DNA of 64,000 bases from Pycnopodia helianthoides (GCA_032158295.1 CM063246.1:1583371-1647370), one strand, 5' to 3'. Positions 1 to 11,185 are shown, counted from the first letter of the stretch. The notes: generated by a model from the sequence alone, not told the origin. A program made the numbers and translations.

Positions 1-1028
1 GAACCGTAACGAACGATGAAGACGACATGCTTCTCAGAGGAGCGATCAGTCGACTCATCAATGCCAACGCCGATGAACTGACTTTTTCTAAGGCTAGAAA
101 TTGTGTCATCCACAAGGACCTAAAACATTTTATAAAAGGAGGTGAGTTAGTGTCTTTGTTTTGAAAAGTTTTACACAAAAAGATTTTTGTGGAATTTGGT
201 TTATTTACCAGTGTTTACCATTTACCTTGTCTATGGCTGCTAGCAGTTCATTGAATACCTGGGGAGATTCCTTTGTAGAGTTCCCACCACGCCTCAAATT
301 TAATATTGCTTGAACTCCCTGTTGTCTCTGCAACTCAAGAAGGCTGGGGTACTTCCTATTTGAAATTTCTTCAATAGCGATCCAGTATACTGTTTTAAGT
401 GCTGCAATGTAGGCTTCTTTTTCGTTCTCCTGAAGAGCATTCTTCACATTGTTTAAGGTCCTCTGTTTTGGATCTTCTGCAGCAGCTCCTTTGATGTGGG
501 CAGATGAATTGATATGAGACTGAAGCGTTTTCAATCTACATGGAAATAAAGAAATATTAAAACAATTGAGAAGAAAAACCATTAACTTTTGTGTTGCTAC
601 TGTAAACTTCCTTATGAAGGGAAGAGAAAGATGAGAGCAACATTGTGTTTTTTCATTAATTGTTTACATAGATACCTGAAGTTGTCTGTGCCACAGGTAG
701 CCCACACGCCTTCTCTGTCATGCTTCTTGCAGAAACTGCAAAACATTCGATTGGTTCCCACATCAAAGACAAGCCAATCTTTATAAGCCTTGTTGGTAAG
801 CCATCCCATCACGAATTTAACTGTTCTTTTCGTCTTCTTTGTAGCAGCAGATTGTTGTGGGGGAGCAGAAGCATCATCGCTATCCGGGCCAGGCTGCTTC
901 CTTTTTGTGGAAGAAGTAGAGGGACCACTTTGGTATTGTTCTTCATCTTCATCAGCATCATCTGGCAAAAAGTCAGAGTCAGGCTCATAATCTGATTCTG
1001 ATTCTGAGTTCTCTAAGGTCGCCCGCTT
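1..1028 (-). CDS. hAT-transposase-derived ZNF862-like zinc finger protein (partial, 3 exons)
   Basis: Three exons are visible, read leftwards: 1028-676, 535-226 and 119 to the window edge. Splice sites are GT-AG and phases agree (2, then 0). The first exon is acidic and Ser/Glu-rich, then has Lys-rich stretches and a C-x2-C (CSFCKKH). The second begins LKTLQSHINSSAH, giving a C2..H-x5-H zinc-binding pattern as in TTF/BED-type fingers. The third contains FIGVGIDESTDRS followed by VVFIVRYG, the hallmark segment of the hAT transposase-like core in ZNF862 and C17orf113-type proteins. The start codon lies upstream of 1028 and was not found; the C-terminus is outside the window. Introns are only 106 and 140 bp. 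It could be a domesticated gene or a young transposon relative; no terminal inverted repeats were seen. Molecular function is unknown. Confidence 0.75.
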
Positions 1029-1244
1029 CTGAAATGAAGTTGAAAGTAGATGCAGCTGTTAAATATTTAACACATTTTACCTGAGTATGCAAGACCTCAA
1101 GCTACTTTTAATCTGTATAACTATTGTCAACTTCTGAATGTGAGTTTGATTATTAATAATGATAAGAAAACTTATACAATTAACAATAATGTTTAAACTT
1201 TTGGAGGTGTTAGGTGCTATCAGCGCTATATACAGTAAATGCAG

Positions 1245-1246
<2 letters not shown>

Positions 1247-1302
<56 letters not shown>

Positions 1303-1319
1303 CATTGTTATTATTATTA
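1247..1319. repeat. (TAT)n microsatellite
   Basis: An almost uninterrupted run of the trinucleotide TTA, about 24 units with one interruption near the right end. Confidence 0.95.
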
Positions 1320-2288
1320 CAATGATGCCATGTAGCATTTCAGATCAGTGAAGGTTAATTTTGCTCGAAAACAAAAAGCTGTATAATCCATTTAAAGAAT
1401 ATTATGTGACACTGACACTATGATTGTAAATAATATTGTATAAATGAATAAATATATTGATATTATAAGACTGAAAACAAAAATAGAAAAAAACTTTCTT
1501 TGACAATCACTATCTTTGTAGCTGCCCCGAATTTGCATTGCAATAAACTCCTAATTTGTTGTAGTAATATGTTTTCTATTGGATATATCATGATTTATGA
1601 AACCTGTACAGGTGTGCGAGTGCGATACTTATTAAAAGTAAAGGGACTAGATTTATTTATTTAATTTCATTTGCTGAATTGCACTTCCAAACAAAGGTTA
1701 AATTTTGCAAAAAATACCAATTTCAAAGTATACTAAAAGAAACTTAGATAAAAATGATCATGCAGTGTTTTCATTTTATAATTGACTGGTTGCTCAAAGT
1801 GTACTTTTTCAATATAAATCCCCAACCAGTTAAGTACTTTACCTTCTAAAAAATCAACGATTCTTCTTTTTAAACGCGTTTGATTGGACAAGTATTGCAC
1901 AGTAATATTGACATATGCAAATCAAGTGAAGATTAATAAAAACGTGTGTGCGCCGCCTGCATGCTCTATGCTGCCAAACATTTTCATTATTTAATGTTAT
2001 TTATTTTACACTGCCAAGTTCCAAATCACAGCAGTTTAACAAAAAAGAAGAAGACGTTTTTGTTTACGCCCCCCTCAGCGTCCGGGCCGCGGCGCATGCC
2101 CGCCTCGCCGCCGCCCACATGCATGACATACTCAATTAGTTCCCATGCGCGCTCCGATCCTAGCAATCGCCACTGCAGTGTAATCAGTTTTCTTCCCCCC
2201 ATGGTATAATAATCAGTGCATGTACATGTACAATGTAAGTGTACATGGTGGCTAGTATCCAGAAGTCGGCCATTTATTTTTGCAACGG

Positions 2289-2346
2289 CCATTCGCACGC
2301 TTTTTCCAGGCACCCGACCATTCGCACGCTTTTTCCAGGCACCCGA
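2289..2346. repeat. 29-bp tandem duplication
   Basis: Two adjacent, essentially identical 29-bp units, each containing TTCGCACGCTTTTTCCAGG. No coding significance seen. Confidence 0.9.
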
Positions 2347-2569
2347 ATGAGGCAATGTTATTAATCTGGGCTGTGCACGTGTGTGTGCACACAGTACTGC
2401 TCGATGATCCAAAACAATCGAGCCTTTAACGATCGGCTGTCTTGCTGAAGAGCTCACAAGGGGAAAATAATGAATAGTTAAACAAAAACGTTTGACTGTG
2501 TACTCTGTAAAAATTATTCACAACATGATGTCATATTGCAAGTTGGCATAGTTAAATTATCTATCATTG

Positions 2570-2760
2570 AATGACACAGTGGATGATATTGAATGGTCAG
2601 ACAGTAGGAGGGCTAACTGTGCACTCTGTAGAGGTATTCACAACACAATGTCTTATTGCAGGTTGTAACTCTTTAATTATCTGTCATTGAACACCACAGT
2701 GGATAATATTGAATGGTCAGACAGTAGGAGGGTTGACTGTGTATCATGTTCACAACTCGC
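2570..2760. repeat. Dispersed repeat with GGTCAGACAGTAGGAGGG core
   Basis: Two tandem partial copies of a roughly 125-bp unit containing GAATGGTCAGACAGTAGGAG, then a run like TTGACTGTGTAC and ATTGCAGG(C)TGGCATAG. The same unit recurs near 11100-11160, 11540-11680, 46150-46370, 48450-48690 and 57560-57780. Class unknown; no open frame. Confidence 0.75.
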
Positions 2761-2858
2761 TGAAAGTTTGTGAATGTTTAAATCCTGAAGCCCATTCTCT
2801 GCTTTCCATTTTTTGTAAATATTTTTATTTGGATTCTCCTTTTCTTTGGGTGATACAG

Positions 2859-5800
2859 CCATCAGATAATGTGGAGGTCTGTCGTTTTGATTTCCACGAT
2901 GAGGCTCTATGGAAATCCATGAGTGTTGATGCCATACAGTCAATATGTGCAGCTGGCAGTCAGGTTGGTAGAACTTTCCTAAAAGCCAGGGCCCAATTTC
3001 ATAAAGGTGCTTAAAGGAACATTACAGAATTGGTTTTTGCTAACAAAACAGTTGCTGGCAGTGTAAGCACTTTATGCAGCTTGGCGCGGGGTGTCGAGAA
3101 GACGACCGGCTCTCAGGGGATTGACGAAGGCACACACTGGACGGTTTGTTGCATTCTCATCCTGGGAATTGGATTATTAAAGGAACATTACGGAATTGGT
3201 TTTTGCTAACAAAACAGTTGCTGGCAGTGTAAGCACTTTATGTAATCCACCATATACATAAACTGACAAACCTGTAGAAGTTTGAGATCGATCGGCCATT
3301 TGGAAATTTAGTTTATTCATTTCTCATCAAATATGGCATTTCAGACAGAAATATTTCCAGGGATGTTTTCCACTATCATCATCATTAGACCGTGTAAGTT
3401 TTATGTAAATCTGTGATAAAAAAGTATATTTTACAAGATTTTTTCTTACCAATTCTGTAATGTTCCTTTAAAGGCACAGTACACGTTTGGTAATGACTCT
3501 GAAAATTAATGGCAATAAAAACTTACTTGGTAAGAAGTACAGCAGCCTTGGGTAGCATAATGAATTTTGAGAAACTTTTAACTTCAAGGTACTACAGTTG
3601 TGGAAAATGTAACACTTTTTATTCCCCAAAATTTGAATCTGAGAAGCGTTTCTGTCAGAAACACTTCTCAGACTGTGTATTCCTATGGGGAATATTCTTC
3701 CTGCGTGGAAATATTTGCTCCGGTTTTTGGGGTGATATCTCAAAAACACGACCACCTTTTGAAGTGAAACTTTCACAGGTTAGTTTTATTGTATGTACCT
3801 ACATTTATATAGGATTAACACAATCAGTAGGCTCCAATTACCAAACGTGCACTGTGCCTTTAAGCAGAAAATATTGCTTAAGAATTATGTGCTAAGCAGA
3901 AATGGGCAGGATACCAGTCACAAATTGTACATGTGACATGGTAGTTTGGCTGGTAACCGTATTCTGGTAAGCATAATTTGGTTGCGCTCGGCTGCCTTTT
4001 GTGCTGAAGTAGCTCTATGAAATTGGGTCCTGGTTTATAACTTCACACGAACGTGAATCGAAGCGAATTTTGGTGACGTAATAAACAGTATGCGTCGTTT
4101 TTGTAATTGTGGCGTAAAAAATATTTGCTTCGCTTTGGCGTGAAGTATGAACCGGGCTTTGCTCTGGTACCATCCCATCCCCTGTTGAATCAAAGTATTT
4201 TTTATTCTAAACACTTGTGAGACCTTTGTAATCATCTGACAAAATATTATCTTTCATGTTTCAATGCAGGCATCATGGCCCAGTCTGCCTCCTTTAGTTC
4301 CCTCGCCCTTTGATGCAGCTTTGTTGAGTAATGAGATCGAGCTGACACTCAGGAGTCTGGTTTCGGACCACCGGAAGGTGAGTAGTCAACACTCAGGGAG
4401 CATGAGTTCATGTCTTAAATCTGATTCATACTTTTATAGGAACTGCAGGAGCATAAATTATACACTAGTAGAAAAAGAACCAGTATTGACTCGCATTGAT
4501 CAGAAATCTGGTTTATTGGATGATTTCAGCCGTCCTCTGCTGGTGCAGAACTGTCGCAATCAAGCAAAAACTGTCAGGATCAAGCAAGCATCACGTTAAA
4601 ATGGTGTAGTGTCATTTTATTTGATACTCTTTCAGATTGAAATTTGAAACATGGCGTCATCAAACATAAAAAACAAATGGGTCTGTACATTCCAAAGAGA
4701 GATGTTTTTGCCATTCAAAAAGTCGAATTCAATGCCATTTTGATTGAATATCATAAAAATTCAGAAATTAACTTAAAATTCTCACAGTTTGCAAGTACAA
4801 ACAATATATGTGACCCACTCTGTGAAAATGAGTCTGATGTCGCCCAATGCATTATTGTTTAATGAACGTTTCAATGTGGAAAGTATAAAAAAAAAAAAAA
4901 AATTAATTATTATTATTATTTTTTTTTTTACTTGTTTGAGATCTATATTTGCATGGTAAACTTTCAGAACAGTCAATTTTAGTCAATAAAGCTATGAAAA
5001 CAACAATTTTGTGATCATACTTTAGTCTAATTTGTGTCCTTTTGCTTATATGTAGAGCGAAATGGTAATTTTAAACATTATTTTACTTATAATTCGTTTT
5101 CAACAAAAAATGATATACATGTATTGGCTAATTTCAAACGGGAGTAACTCAGCAACGCGATACACCCCAGAGCTTTACCAAATTACTGCTGTTAGTATGT
5201 TCTTCCCAGCCATGTATATAATCCAATTCTTTAAATTGTCAACATCTGACTCATTTTCACAGAGCGGGTCACATATTTGAAATATGAAGTCATCAAATAT
5301 TTTTTGGATGTTGACAGATGTTGCATTGAAGGGTATCAAACATAGTTTGAACCTGGGGTTAGAGACTCGTAACTTTTTCTCCCACTTTCCTTAGGACTCT
5401 ATCTATTGGAAAAATAGTGAACCACAAAACTGAATTTGACCTTGGAGCCCCTCTTTAATCACAAGTGACCACTTTAATTTGAGTTCCTCAGACTAGAGAC
5501 AGCTGCTATGTCAGGGCAAGCTTTTTTCTTGTAGTTCACAGACGGGACGGCAAACACCCATACACAATCCTGAAGGAATGTGTACGGCACAATAGTACCA
5601 GGCTTGCACAATAGTACCAGACAAAAGGTGCCTAGACCATGTTACTCAGTATTACTGTCTGTAGTGTTGGGAATCCAACTTGAGTGTTCTCTTGTGACAA
5701 ATCAAGTCATTCTATCAGACATTGAATTCAAAATCTAACTCACTAAAAATGGCTTCTTAATAATAATAATAATAACCATTCTTATATAGGGCATATCACC

Positions 5801-6596
5801 GTGAGGTCCCTATGCGCTGTAAAGGGGAAATCAACAATTGTGATGTGATCAAGCTAAATGAGTCGTTTGTCGGTTAATGCATTATTGAATAACAGGCCAA
5901 AATAGTTTGACAGGGGTCTACATTTCTATACATCTTTTGGTGTTTTGACTTCCATAACTTTTGAACAAAAGGTGATATCAACACAGGGTTTTCATATCCT
6001 TAAAGCTGAGATTGTACTTCTTTCAAATAGATAAAAAAAAAAAAATTGACAAGGGTCGACAAAAGACTCATTCAGCTTGATCGCATCACAATTGTACAAA
6101 GGAAACAGATATGTTTTCACCCGGGTTTTTAATTGTTCTGATGTCTCAGCCTGTTTAACAACTTCTGGAAGACTGTTCCATAACTAAACTGCTGCATATT
6201 GGAAAGAGCGGGAACCATACGACTTGGTTTTGATAACTGGGGGAGTCAGAAGGGATTTATGTGAAGATCTTAGATTCCTAGCTGGTTTATACTCTTGAAC
6301 TAAACTTTGAAGATAAACAGAGGACAATGCTTCTAGTAGATAAAAAAGATATCCTTCTTTCCTCATTACTCCGTCCAGGATCTCGGCTTGACTTGTGTCT
6401 GGGACCCGGAGCTCTCGTATCTCTTGACCCCAGCCTTGGCTGCCTACGAGTTGGAGCGCTCTGCCGGCATGACTGCCGGCAATGAGGAATTCCAGCAGGC
6501 AATACGCCGAGCTGTCCCAGACGGGCATACCTTCAAGGGATTCCCCATACAGTTTGTACATCGGAATGCACGCAGGGCGTTCACTGCCTGTCTGAG
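2859..6596 (+). CDS. Probable TraB-domain protein, internal exons (partial)
   Basis: Three exons join without phase conflict: 2859-2963, 4270-4377 and 6379-6596 (phases 0, 0, then 2 at the exit). Acceptors are GATACAG, AATGCAG and GTCCAG; donors are GTTGGT, GTGAGT and GTAGGG. Together they give about 143 residues. The first contains NVEVCRFDFHDEALWK. The last contains LERSAGMTAGNEEFQQAI, then a basic HRNARRAF. This resembles the human TRABD segment with GMAPGGEFREAF followed by a basic helix after LGDR. In the TraB/PrgY family this fold is mitochondrial or membrane-linked; the exact function here is inferred. Neither the GTAH-containing N-terminal exon nor the C-terminal membrane exons were found, so the gene may be incomplete or decaying. 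Its introns are full of MITEs. Confidence 0.4.
3177..3471. mobile_element. TTAA-flanked MITE, family A
   Basis: Terminal inverted repeats AGGAACATTACGGAATTGGT and ACCAATTCTGTAATGTTCCT sit directly inside TTAA on both sides. There is no coding capacity. This copy lacks the central segment that the 6607-6988 copy has. Confidence 0.9.
3468..3863. mobile_element. TTAA-flanked MITE, family B
   Basis: Starts TTAAAGGCACAGTACACG and ends CGTGCACTGTGCCTTTAA, about 396 bp, non-coding. It shares its left TTAA with the neighbouring family-A copy. Long internal inverted segments pair around position 3655. Confidence 0.9.
5750..6370. repeat. Repeat-derived stretch in TraB-like gene intron
   Basis: Contains a TAA microsatellite joined to TTATATAGGGCATATCACCG, a motif of the dispersed elements that end in a GCGC(T)-type tail. 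Near 5847-5870 and 6070-6100 two segments (AGCTAAATGAGTC and GACTCATTCAGCT) are inverted copies of each other. No exon is seen before 6379. Confidence 0.45.
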
Positions 6597-6606
6597 GTAG
6601 GGTTGC

Positions 6607-6988
6607 TTAAAGGAACATTACAGAATTGGTTTTTGCTAACAAAACAGTTGCTGGCAGTGTAAGCACTTTATGTAATCCACCATATACATAAACTGACAAA
6701 CCTGTAGAAGTTTGAGATTGATCGGCCATCTGGGTCACGAGAAAATAGTGAAAAACAGATTACACATTTGCATGAAATCATATAGATTCAACAAATGAAT
6801 AAAACGCTCACTGAGCGATAAACTCCAATCGGAAAATTAGTTTATTCGTTTCTCATCAAATATGGCATTTCAGACAGAAATATTTCAAGTGATGTTTTCT
6901 ACTATCATCATGTAAGTTTTATGTAAATCTGTGATCAAAGGTATATTTTACAAAAACAATCCTTACCAATTCTGTAATGTCCCTTTAA
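6607..6988. mobile_element. TTAA-flanked MITE, family A (full-length)
   Basis: A 382-bp copy with TTAA at both ends and 20-bp terminal inverted repeats. It begins 11 bp after the 3' splice donor of the TraB-like exon. The interior carries CGCTCACTGAGCG, itself a short palindrome. Confidence 0.92.
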
Positions 6989-7519
6989 ATAGACGGACGC
7001 CCTTTTTTCCAAACCACGGCTTCGGGTTACGGCTCTTGTTCAGGCTCTGTTATAGTCATTTTGAGCTTCAAACAGCAGGTAGAGCCTTAACTAAAGCTGA
7101 AGCCTTGATTTAAAAAAGGTCTGAGAAAATTTTGCACTTGTTCCCAATTTCGCACACGATAAAGTATGGGTTGTTATTTTCTTCACGCAAAACTTAACGA
7201 AGTTCTGGAAAGTTTGAATATATTATTTGTATGAGAGTTGGTACAGTCTATTGCTGTTTTAACCCTTTCGAATTGGCACATATTTGTATTTTAGAAGGTT
7301 AAATCATTCTCTTTTCCAGATCTCAAGTGTGTGAAGAAATAATCTGTTGTCGTGGCGACTGTGTGAAGCTTGCCGTGCGTGTACGAGTGTTCACATACCC
7401 AGAGTCAGCATGCGCCGTTTGGATCATGTTTGCTTGTAAATACAAGTCAGTGCTTTGAATGCCTAGTTCCTAGTTCATTAGTTGAGGAGAATGGGTCAAA
7501 ACCTGGCCTCGCCTTTCAC

Positions 7520-7820
7520 TAGCCTGGTCATTGCTTTGGTGCCCCTGGTCATTGCCTTGATGCCCCTGGTCATTGCCTTGGTGCCCCTGGTCATTGCCTT
7601 GATGCCCCTGGTCATTGCCTTGTTGCCCCTGGTCATTGCCTTGGTGCCCCTGGTCATTGCCTTGGTGCCCATGGTCATTGCTTTGGTGCCTGTGGTCATT
7701 GCCTTGGTGCCCCTGGTCATTGCCTTGGTGCCCGTGGTCATTGCTTTGGTGCCCGTGGTCATTGCCTTGGTGCCCCTGGTCATTGCCTCGGTGCCCCTGG
7801 TCATTGCCTTGGTGCCCCTT
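7520..7820. repeat. 21-bp minisatellite, about 14 copies
   Basis: Unit of the type GGTCATTGCCTTGGTGCCCC plus T, with scattered substitutions. Because 21 is a multiple of three, long frames stay open on both strands (VIALVPL and its reverse-strand counterpart), which explains the spurious 113-124 residue ORFs. The flank at 7820-7890 matches the dispersed family with ...GGTGCCCCTTGAAG and CTTGCCCTT, so the array grew inside such an element. Confidence 0.95.
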
Positions 7821-8060
7821 GAAGTGTTCCAGTACAAAGTTGAATTTCCTTCATAGAGGTGCCCTTTACTAAGGAGAAACTGCCTTGCCCTTACAATAAT
7901 GGCGTATCGGGTCTGGATACTTCACAGAGGCAAGGGATGCAATTGCCTCCATGCCCCCCATGTCACTGCCTCCATGCCTCTGGTCATCGCCTTTTTCCCC
8001 TTGAAGTGTTCCTGAGGTGCCCTTCACTAAGGAGAAACTGCTTTGCCCTTACAAGGATAA
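7820..8060. repeat. Two degenerate copies of the GGTGCCCTT/CTTGCCCTT dispersed element
   Basis: Segments at 7820-7895 and 7935-8055 both run from GCCCCTTGAAGTGTTCC through GGTGCCCTT(T/C)ACTAAGG to GCCTTGCCCTTAC. They resemble the antisense form of the element seen at 22730, 33535 and 49980. Confidence 0.65.
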
Positions 8061-8362
8061 CACAGGCTTGTGATTCTAATGTATAAAAGGAAGATGTACG
8101 TAAACCGGATTGAATGTATCAAATGTTCTCATAATTTATTACATAACAAACATGTACAGAGATGTACTCCTAGATTCACTTTCGATTATCCTTTTCATTT
8201 TATGCAAGAAAACAAACATTATAAAGTATGGGATAAGAACACACATAGGTTGATTTAGTTTTAACATTGTTTGCTCTTAGAAGTGTGGATAAACATACAT
8301 GTTACAAGAGCTTCAAAATTGAGACCCTAAAATTCAGCAACTGTATATGGATAGAGAAAAGT

Positions 8363-8692
8363 TTAAAGACAAAGTATTACCTTTGGTTTTGGGAACCGTT
8401 TGATTGTTTTAATCCTATAAAAATGTAGACACATACTATAAAACTAACCTGTGAAAATTTCATTTCTAAAGGGGGTAGCGTTTTTCGAGGTACCACTGAA
8501 AATCTGGAGGGGTTATGTCCACGCAGGAAGAATATTAAAACACACAGAATACACAATCTGAGAAATGTTTAAGAAGGGAATCGTTTCTTTAGAATGTTAT
8601 ACAATATCAACAGCTGCAGTGCTTCTCACCAAGTAAGCTTTTATGGTCGTTCATTTTTTGGAGTAATTACTAAAGGCACACCCTCCCTTTAA
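8363..8692. mobile_element. TTAA-flanked MITE, family B (diverged)
   Basis: TTAAAGACAAAGTATTACC at the left and ACCCTCCCTTTAA at the right, with family-B interior features such as CTGTGAAAATTTCA and ACCAAGTAAGCTTTTATGG. Non-coding. Confidence 0.7.
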
Positions 8693-8851
8693 GAACAAAT
8701 TAATATATGTAAATATAATACACCATTTTTTGTCACAGAGTGAACTTTTGATAGCGATGTAACATTTTGTAAATAAAGATGATCTTTTTAAGTTAGATTC
8801 AATTTGAAGAAGAGAAGAAAAAAAATTGTCCTTGAATGTCTGTATTTCATC

Positions 8852-9201
8852 TTAAAGGAACATTACAGAATTGGTAAGAAACAAACTTACACGGTCTAAT
8901 GATGATAGTAGAAAACATCCCTTGAAGTATTTCTGTCTGAAATGCCATATTTTATGAGTAATTAATTCTCATTTTCCAATTGAAGTCTATCGCTCAGTGA
9001 GCGTTTTATTCATTTGTTGAATCTATACGATTTCATGCAAATGTGTAATCGGGTTTTCACTATTTTCTCGTGACCCAGATGGCCGATCGATCTCAAACTT
9101 CTACAGGTTTGTCAGTTTATGTATATGGTGGATTACATAAAGTGCTTACACAGCCAGCAACTGTTTTGTTAGCAAAAACCAATTCTGTAATGTTCCTTTA
9201 A
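8852..9201. mobile_element. TTAA-flanked MITE, family A
   Basis: Inverted orientation relative to the 6607 copy, with terminal AGGAACATTACAGAATTGG and its complement inside TTAA. 350 bp, non-coding. Confidence 0.92.
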
Positions 9202-9261
9202 TCAAAACTGTGAAATTGATACTCCTTCCCTAAACAATAGGCTTTTTGCAACTAAAATTGG

Positions 9262-9576
9262 ACCAATTTCATAGAGCTGCTTAAAACTGAAAATTGTGCA
9301 TAAAAAGTTTTGCTCAGCAAAAATAAACAGAATACCAGTCACAGATGTTGCATGTGGAATGGTACTTTGGCAGGTAACTTCATTTTGCACAGCATGATTT
9401 TGGTTATGCTACGGCTGTGCAGAACTGGCGGCTACGGCTATGGCTAGATTTCTGCGTCATCATGTGTTGAAGTATAGGACGTCCTTAGCAACAGTCATAG
9501 CCTTAGCTGTAGCCGCCAATTCAGATACGGTCTCAGGCTACTTTTGGTGCTTGTGCTTAAGCAGCTCTATGTAGCT
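9262..9576. mobile_element. Hairpin MITE, family C, with nested inverted segment
   Basis: Begins ACCAATTTCATAGAGCTGC and ends GTGCTTAAGCAGCTCTATG. In the middle, GGCGGCTACGGCTATGGC and its near-complement TAGCCTTAGCTGTAGCC form a second inverted repeat, probably a later insertion. Confidence 0.8.
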
Positions 9577-9768
9577 CTACATAGATGTAGTCAAGTTACT
9601 AGACAATTGTGAAAAAGAGTTTAAATCAACTGTTGGAACATGAAATACGCATGGACATCATTTCAGCAAGCAAATGTTTTGTTATTCTATCATATCCAAT
9701 TATCTCATCCAATTAGAACGTTCCTACTGTTTCGACTTTCGAGACGCTGCCTGACCTCACAAGCTTTT

Positions 9769-10030
9769 TCATTTCAAGTGAACCCTTAAATATAATTTAG
9801 AAGAACAGCACACTATCAGACAAGTATTATTCTGTTTGCAAGAAAACTTTTTTATTGACTTTTCCTCCAAACATTTTTCTTCTCCTTTTTGAAATTTATC
9901 CTTCCAGAAAGACTCTGCTTGGCCCACTAAATATTTGTTGCTTTTATACCACAAGTCCTTTTGGTTGGTAAGCAGTTTGCAATCGGCTAATTCTGGCATC
10001 TTCTCTTTTTGAAATTGAGTGAGCAGCTTG
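9769..10030 (-). CDS. Unrecognised open frame, possible exon
   Basis: On the minus strand a frame of about 85 residues runs from near 10030 to a stop at 9769. It includes KLLTQFQKEKMPELADC and YLVGQAESFWKDKF, rich in Lys, Glu and Cys, and looks more protein-like than the surrounding AT-rich DNA. A pyrimidine tract and AG precede it. Against coding: AATAAA occurs within it on the same strand and no family was recognised. It could be a terminal exon, a 3' UTR of an unseen gene, or chance. Confidence 0.2.
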
Positions 10031-10154
10031 ATGCATTGTCTTTCCGAAAAAAGGAGAGATTAAACTCTTGTTAACCTTCACCTGTGGAATCATGCTATTG
10101 TTTCACTGCTCCCTTATTTCACTTGATATTTCAGCGATATTGTCAGGGTTTGCC

Positions 10155-10375
10155 CTCAACTTTTCAGTGACTGGCCAGCAGGACCAGTTAGCTTCTCATT
10201 TCACTAGTCCGCCAGCTGTTTCACCGGTCCACATTTCATATACGAATAGGGTTGCTTTTCAACACTAAACTAGCCAGCCGGACCACTTGGAGAGAATTTT
10301 TGACTGGTCCTCGGGTGTTTTAACTGGCATTTGGCCAGCGGACCACTGTTTAGAGAGAACACCGATTGTTCCTGT
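10155..10375. repeat. Dispersed repeat E (GACTGGCCAGCAGGACCAG)
   Basis: Runs from GGGTTTGCCCTCAACTTTTC to GCGGACCACTGTTTAGAGAG. Related copies lie at 45809-46145 and 49372-49545. Ends are loosely inverted. No coding capacity. Confidence 0.7.
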
Positions 10376-11185
10376 AGCATGAGGTCACAGGTGGATGTTA
10401 AGTCACATGATACCCTCGGTACGCACCATTGGTGCTAATACATGGCCCTTCCTTGGGCTATTCTTAAAAACGCCTTGTGCATTATTCCCTTACTTTACTC
10501 TACGTCAGTTGGTTAAATGAGGGTGACATTTCACACACAGGAATGCAAACATGAAGAGACAGCGGACCAGTCTAATACATGGCCAACTATCACCACGGGT
10601 TATTGTATTAAAATGTTGACTATAAATTTTGCAAAATGTACAGTTTGCATGTTTGTATGTTGTGATTCTGTTCAATTTGTAACCGACTTGCCATGACATA
10701 CACATCAGGGGCCTTAACCCAAGTGCGTAACAAACGTGAATGCAAAGCAACTTTGAGAGCACAATATCCGTGATCACCAGTTTAAACCCCCCCCCACTCC
10801 TTTACTCTTGGTAAATTTTTCCAGCAAGTTGACCAACCATTTTGAAACCATTTAACTGCAGATTGTGTATGGTGGCCCCTTTTTGAAACCAGGGCTTTGG
10901 GCTTTTGATCCGTCCACCTGATTGAAGTTTCCATTTTCTAAATGACTGGTGGAAGAGCCTAAACCTAAACCCGAACCCTGGTTTTTTATAAAGGCCCCAG
11001 TACATGTGTTTACTGTGTAGATGCATTCACCACATGATATCATAATTGTAGGCTGGCATGGTGCATCTTATTTTTTTCTTTTGTTCCAAGCCATAGCAGA
11101 TGGTGTTGAATGGTCGACAGTAGGAGGGTTGACTGTGTACTATGTACATGTATCTATCACATTGCAGGCTGGCTTAGTATACAAA

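Larger units (their letters stand above)
1029..2858. other. Non-coding stretch with simple repeats
   Basis: No convincing exon was seen on either strand. It holds a TAT microsatellite (1247-1319), AT-rich DNA, a small GC-rich patch around 2070-2120, a 29-bp duplication near 2289 and, from about 2560, copies of a dispersed repeat recognised by the phrase GAATGGTCAGACAGTAGGAG. The 5' exons of the TraB-like gene may lie here but could not be picked out. Confidence 0.5.
2985..4031. mobile_element. Nested MITE stack (outer hairpin element split by TTAA-flanked MITEs)
   Basis: The outer element begins at GGGCCCAATTTCATAAAGG and ends at CTATGAAATTGGGTCC. Its internal GCTTAAGCAG target was opened at TTAA. 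Inside lie a truncated family-A MITE (3011-3078), a GC-richer 100-bp segment (3079-3176), a family-A MITE (3177-3471) and a family-B MITE (3468-3863), each joint sharing TTAA. After 3863 the outer element resumes with GCAGAAAATATTGCTTAAG. Confidence 0.85.

Noticed and set aside
3..141. Plus-strand open frame ending at GGAG|GTGAGT, looking like an exon
   Set aside because: The opposite strand codes for the conserved hAT segment FIGVGIDESTDRS with a proper acceptor and phase, so the plus-strand frame is its shadow.
7482..7872. Long VIALVPL-type and PWSLPWC-type ORFs on both strands
   Set aside because: They arise from the 21-bp minisatellite, whose unit length is a multiple of three; no start context, no splice sites and no conservation beyond the repeat.
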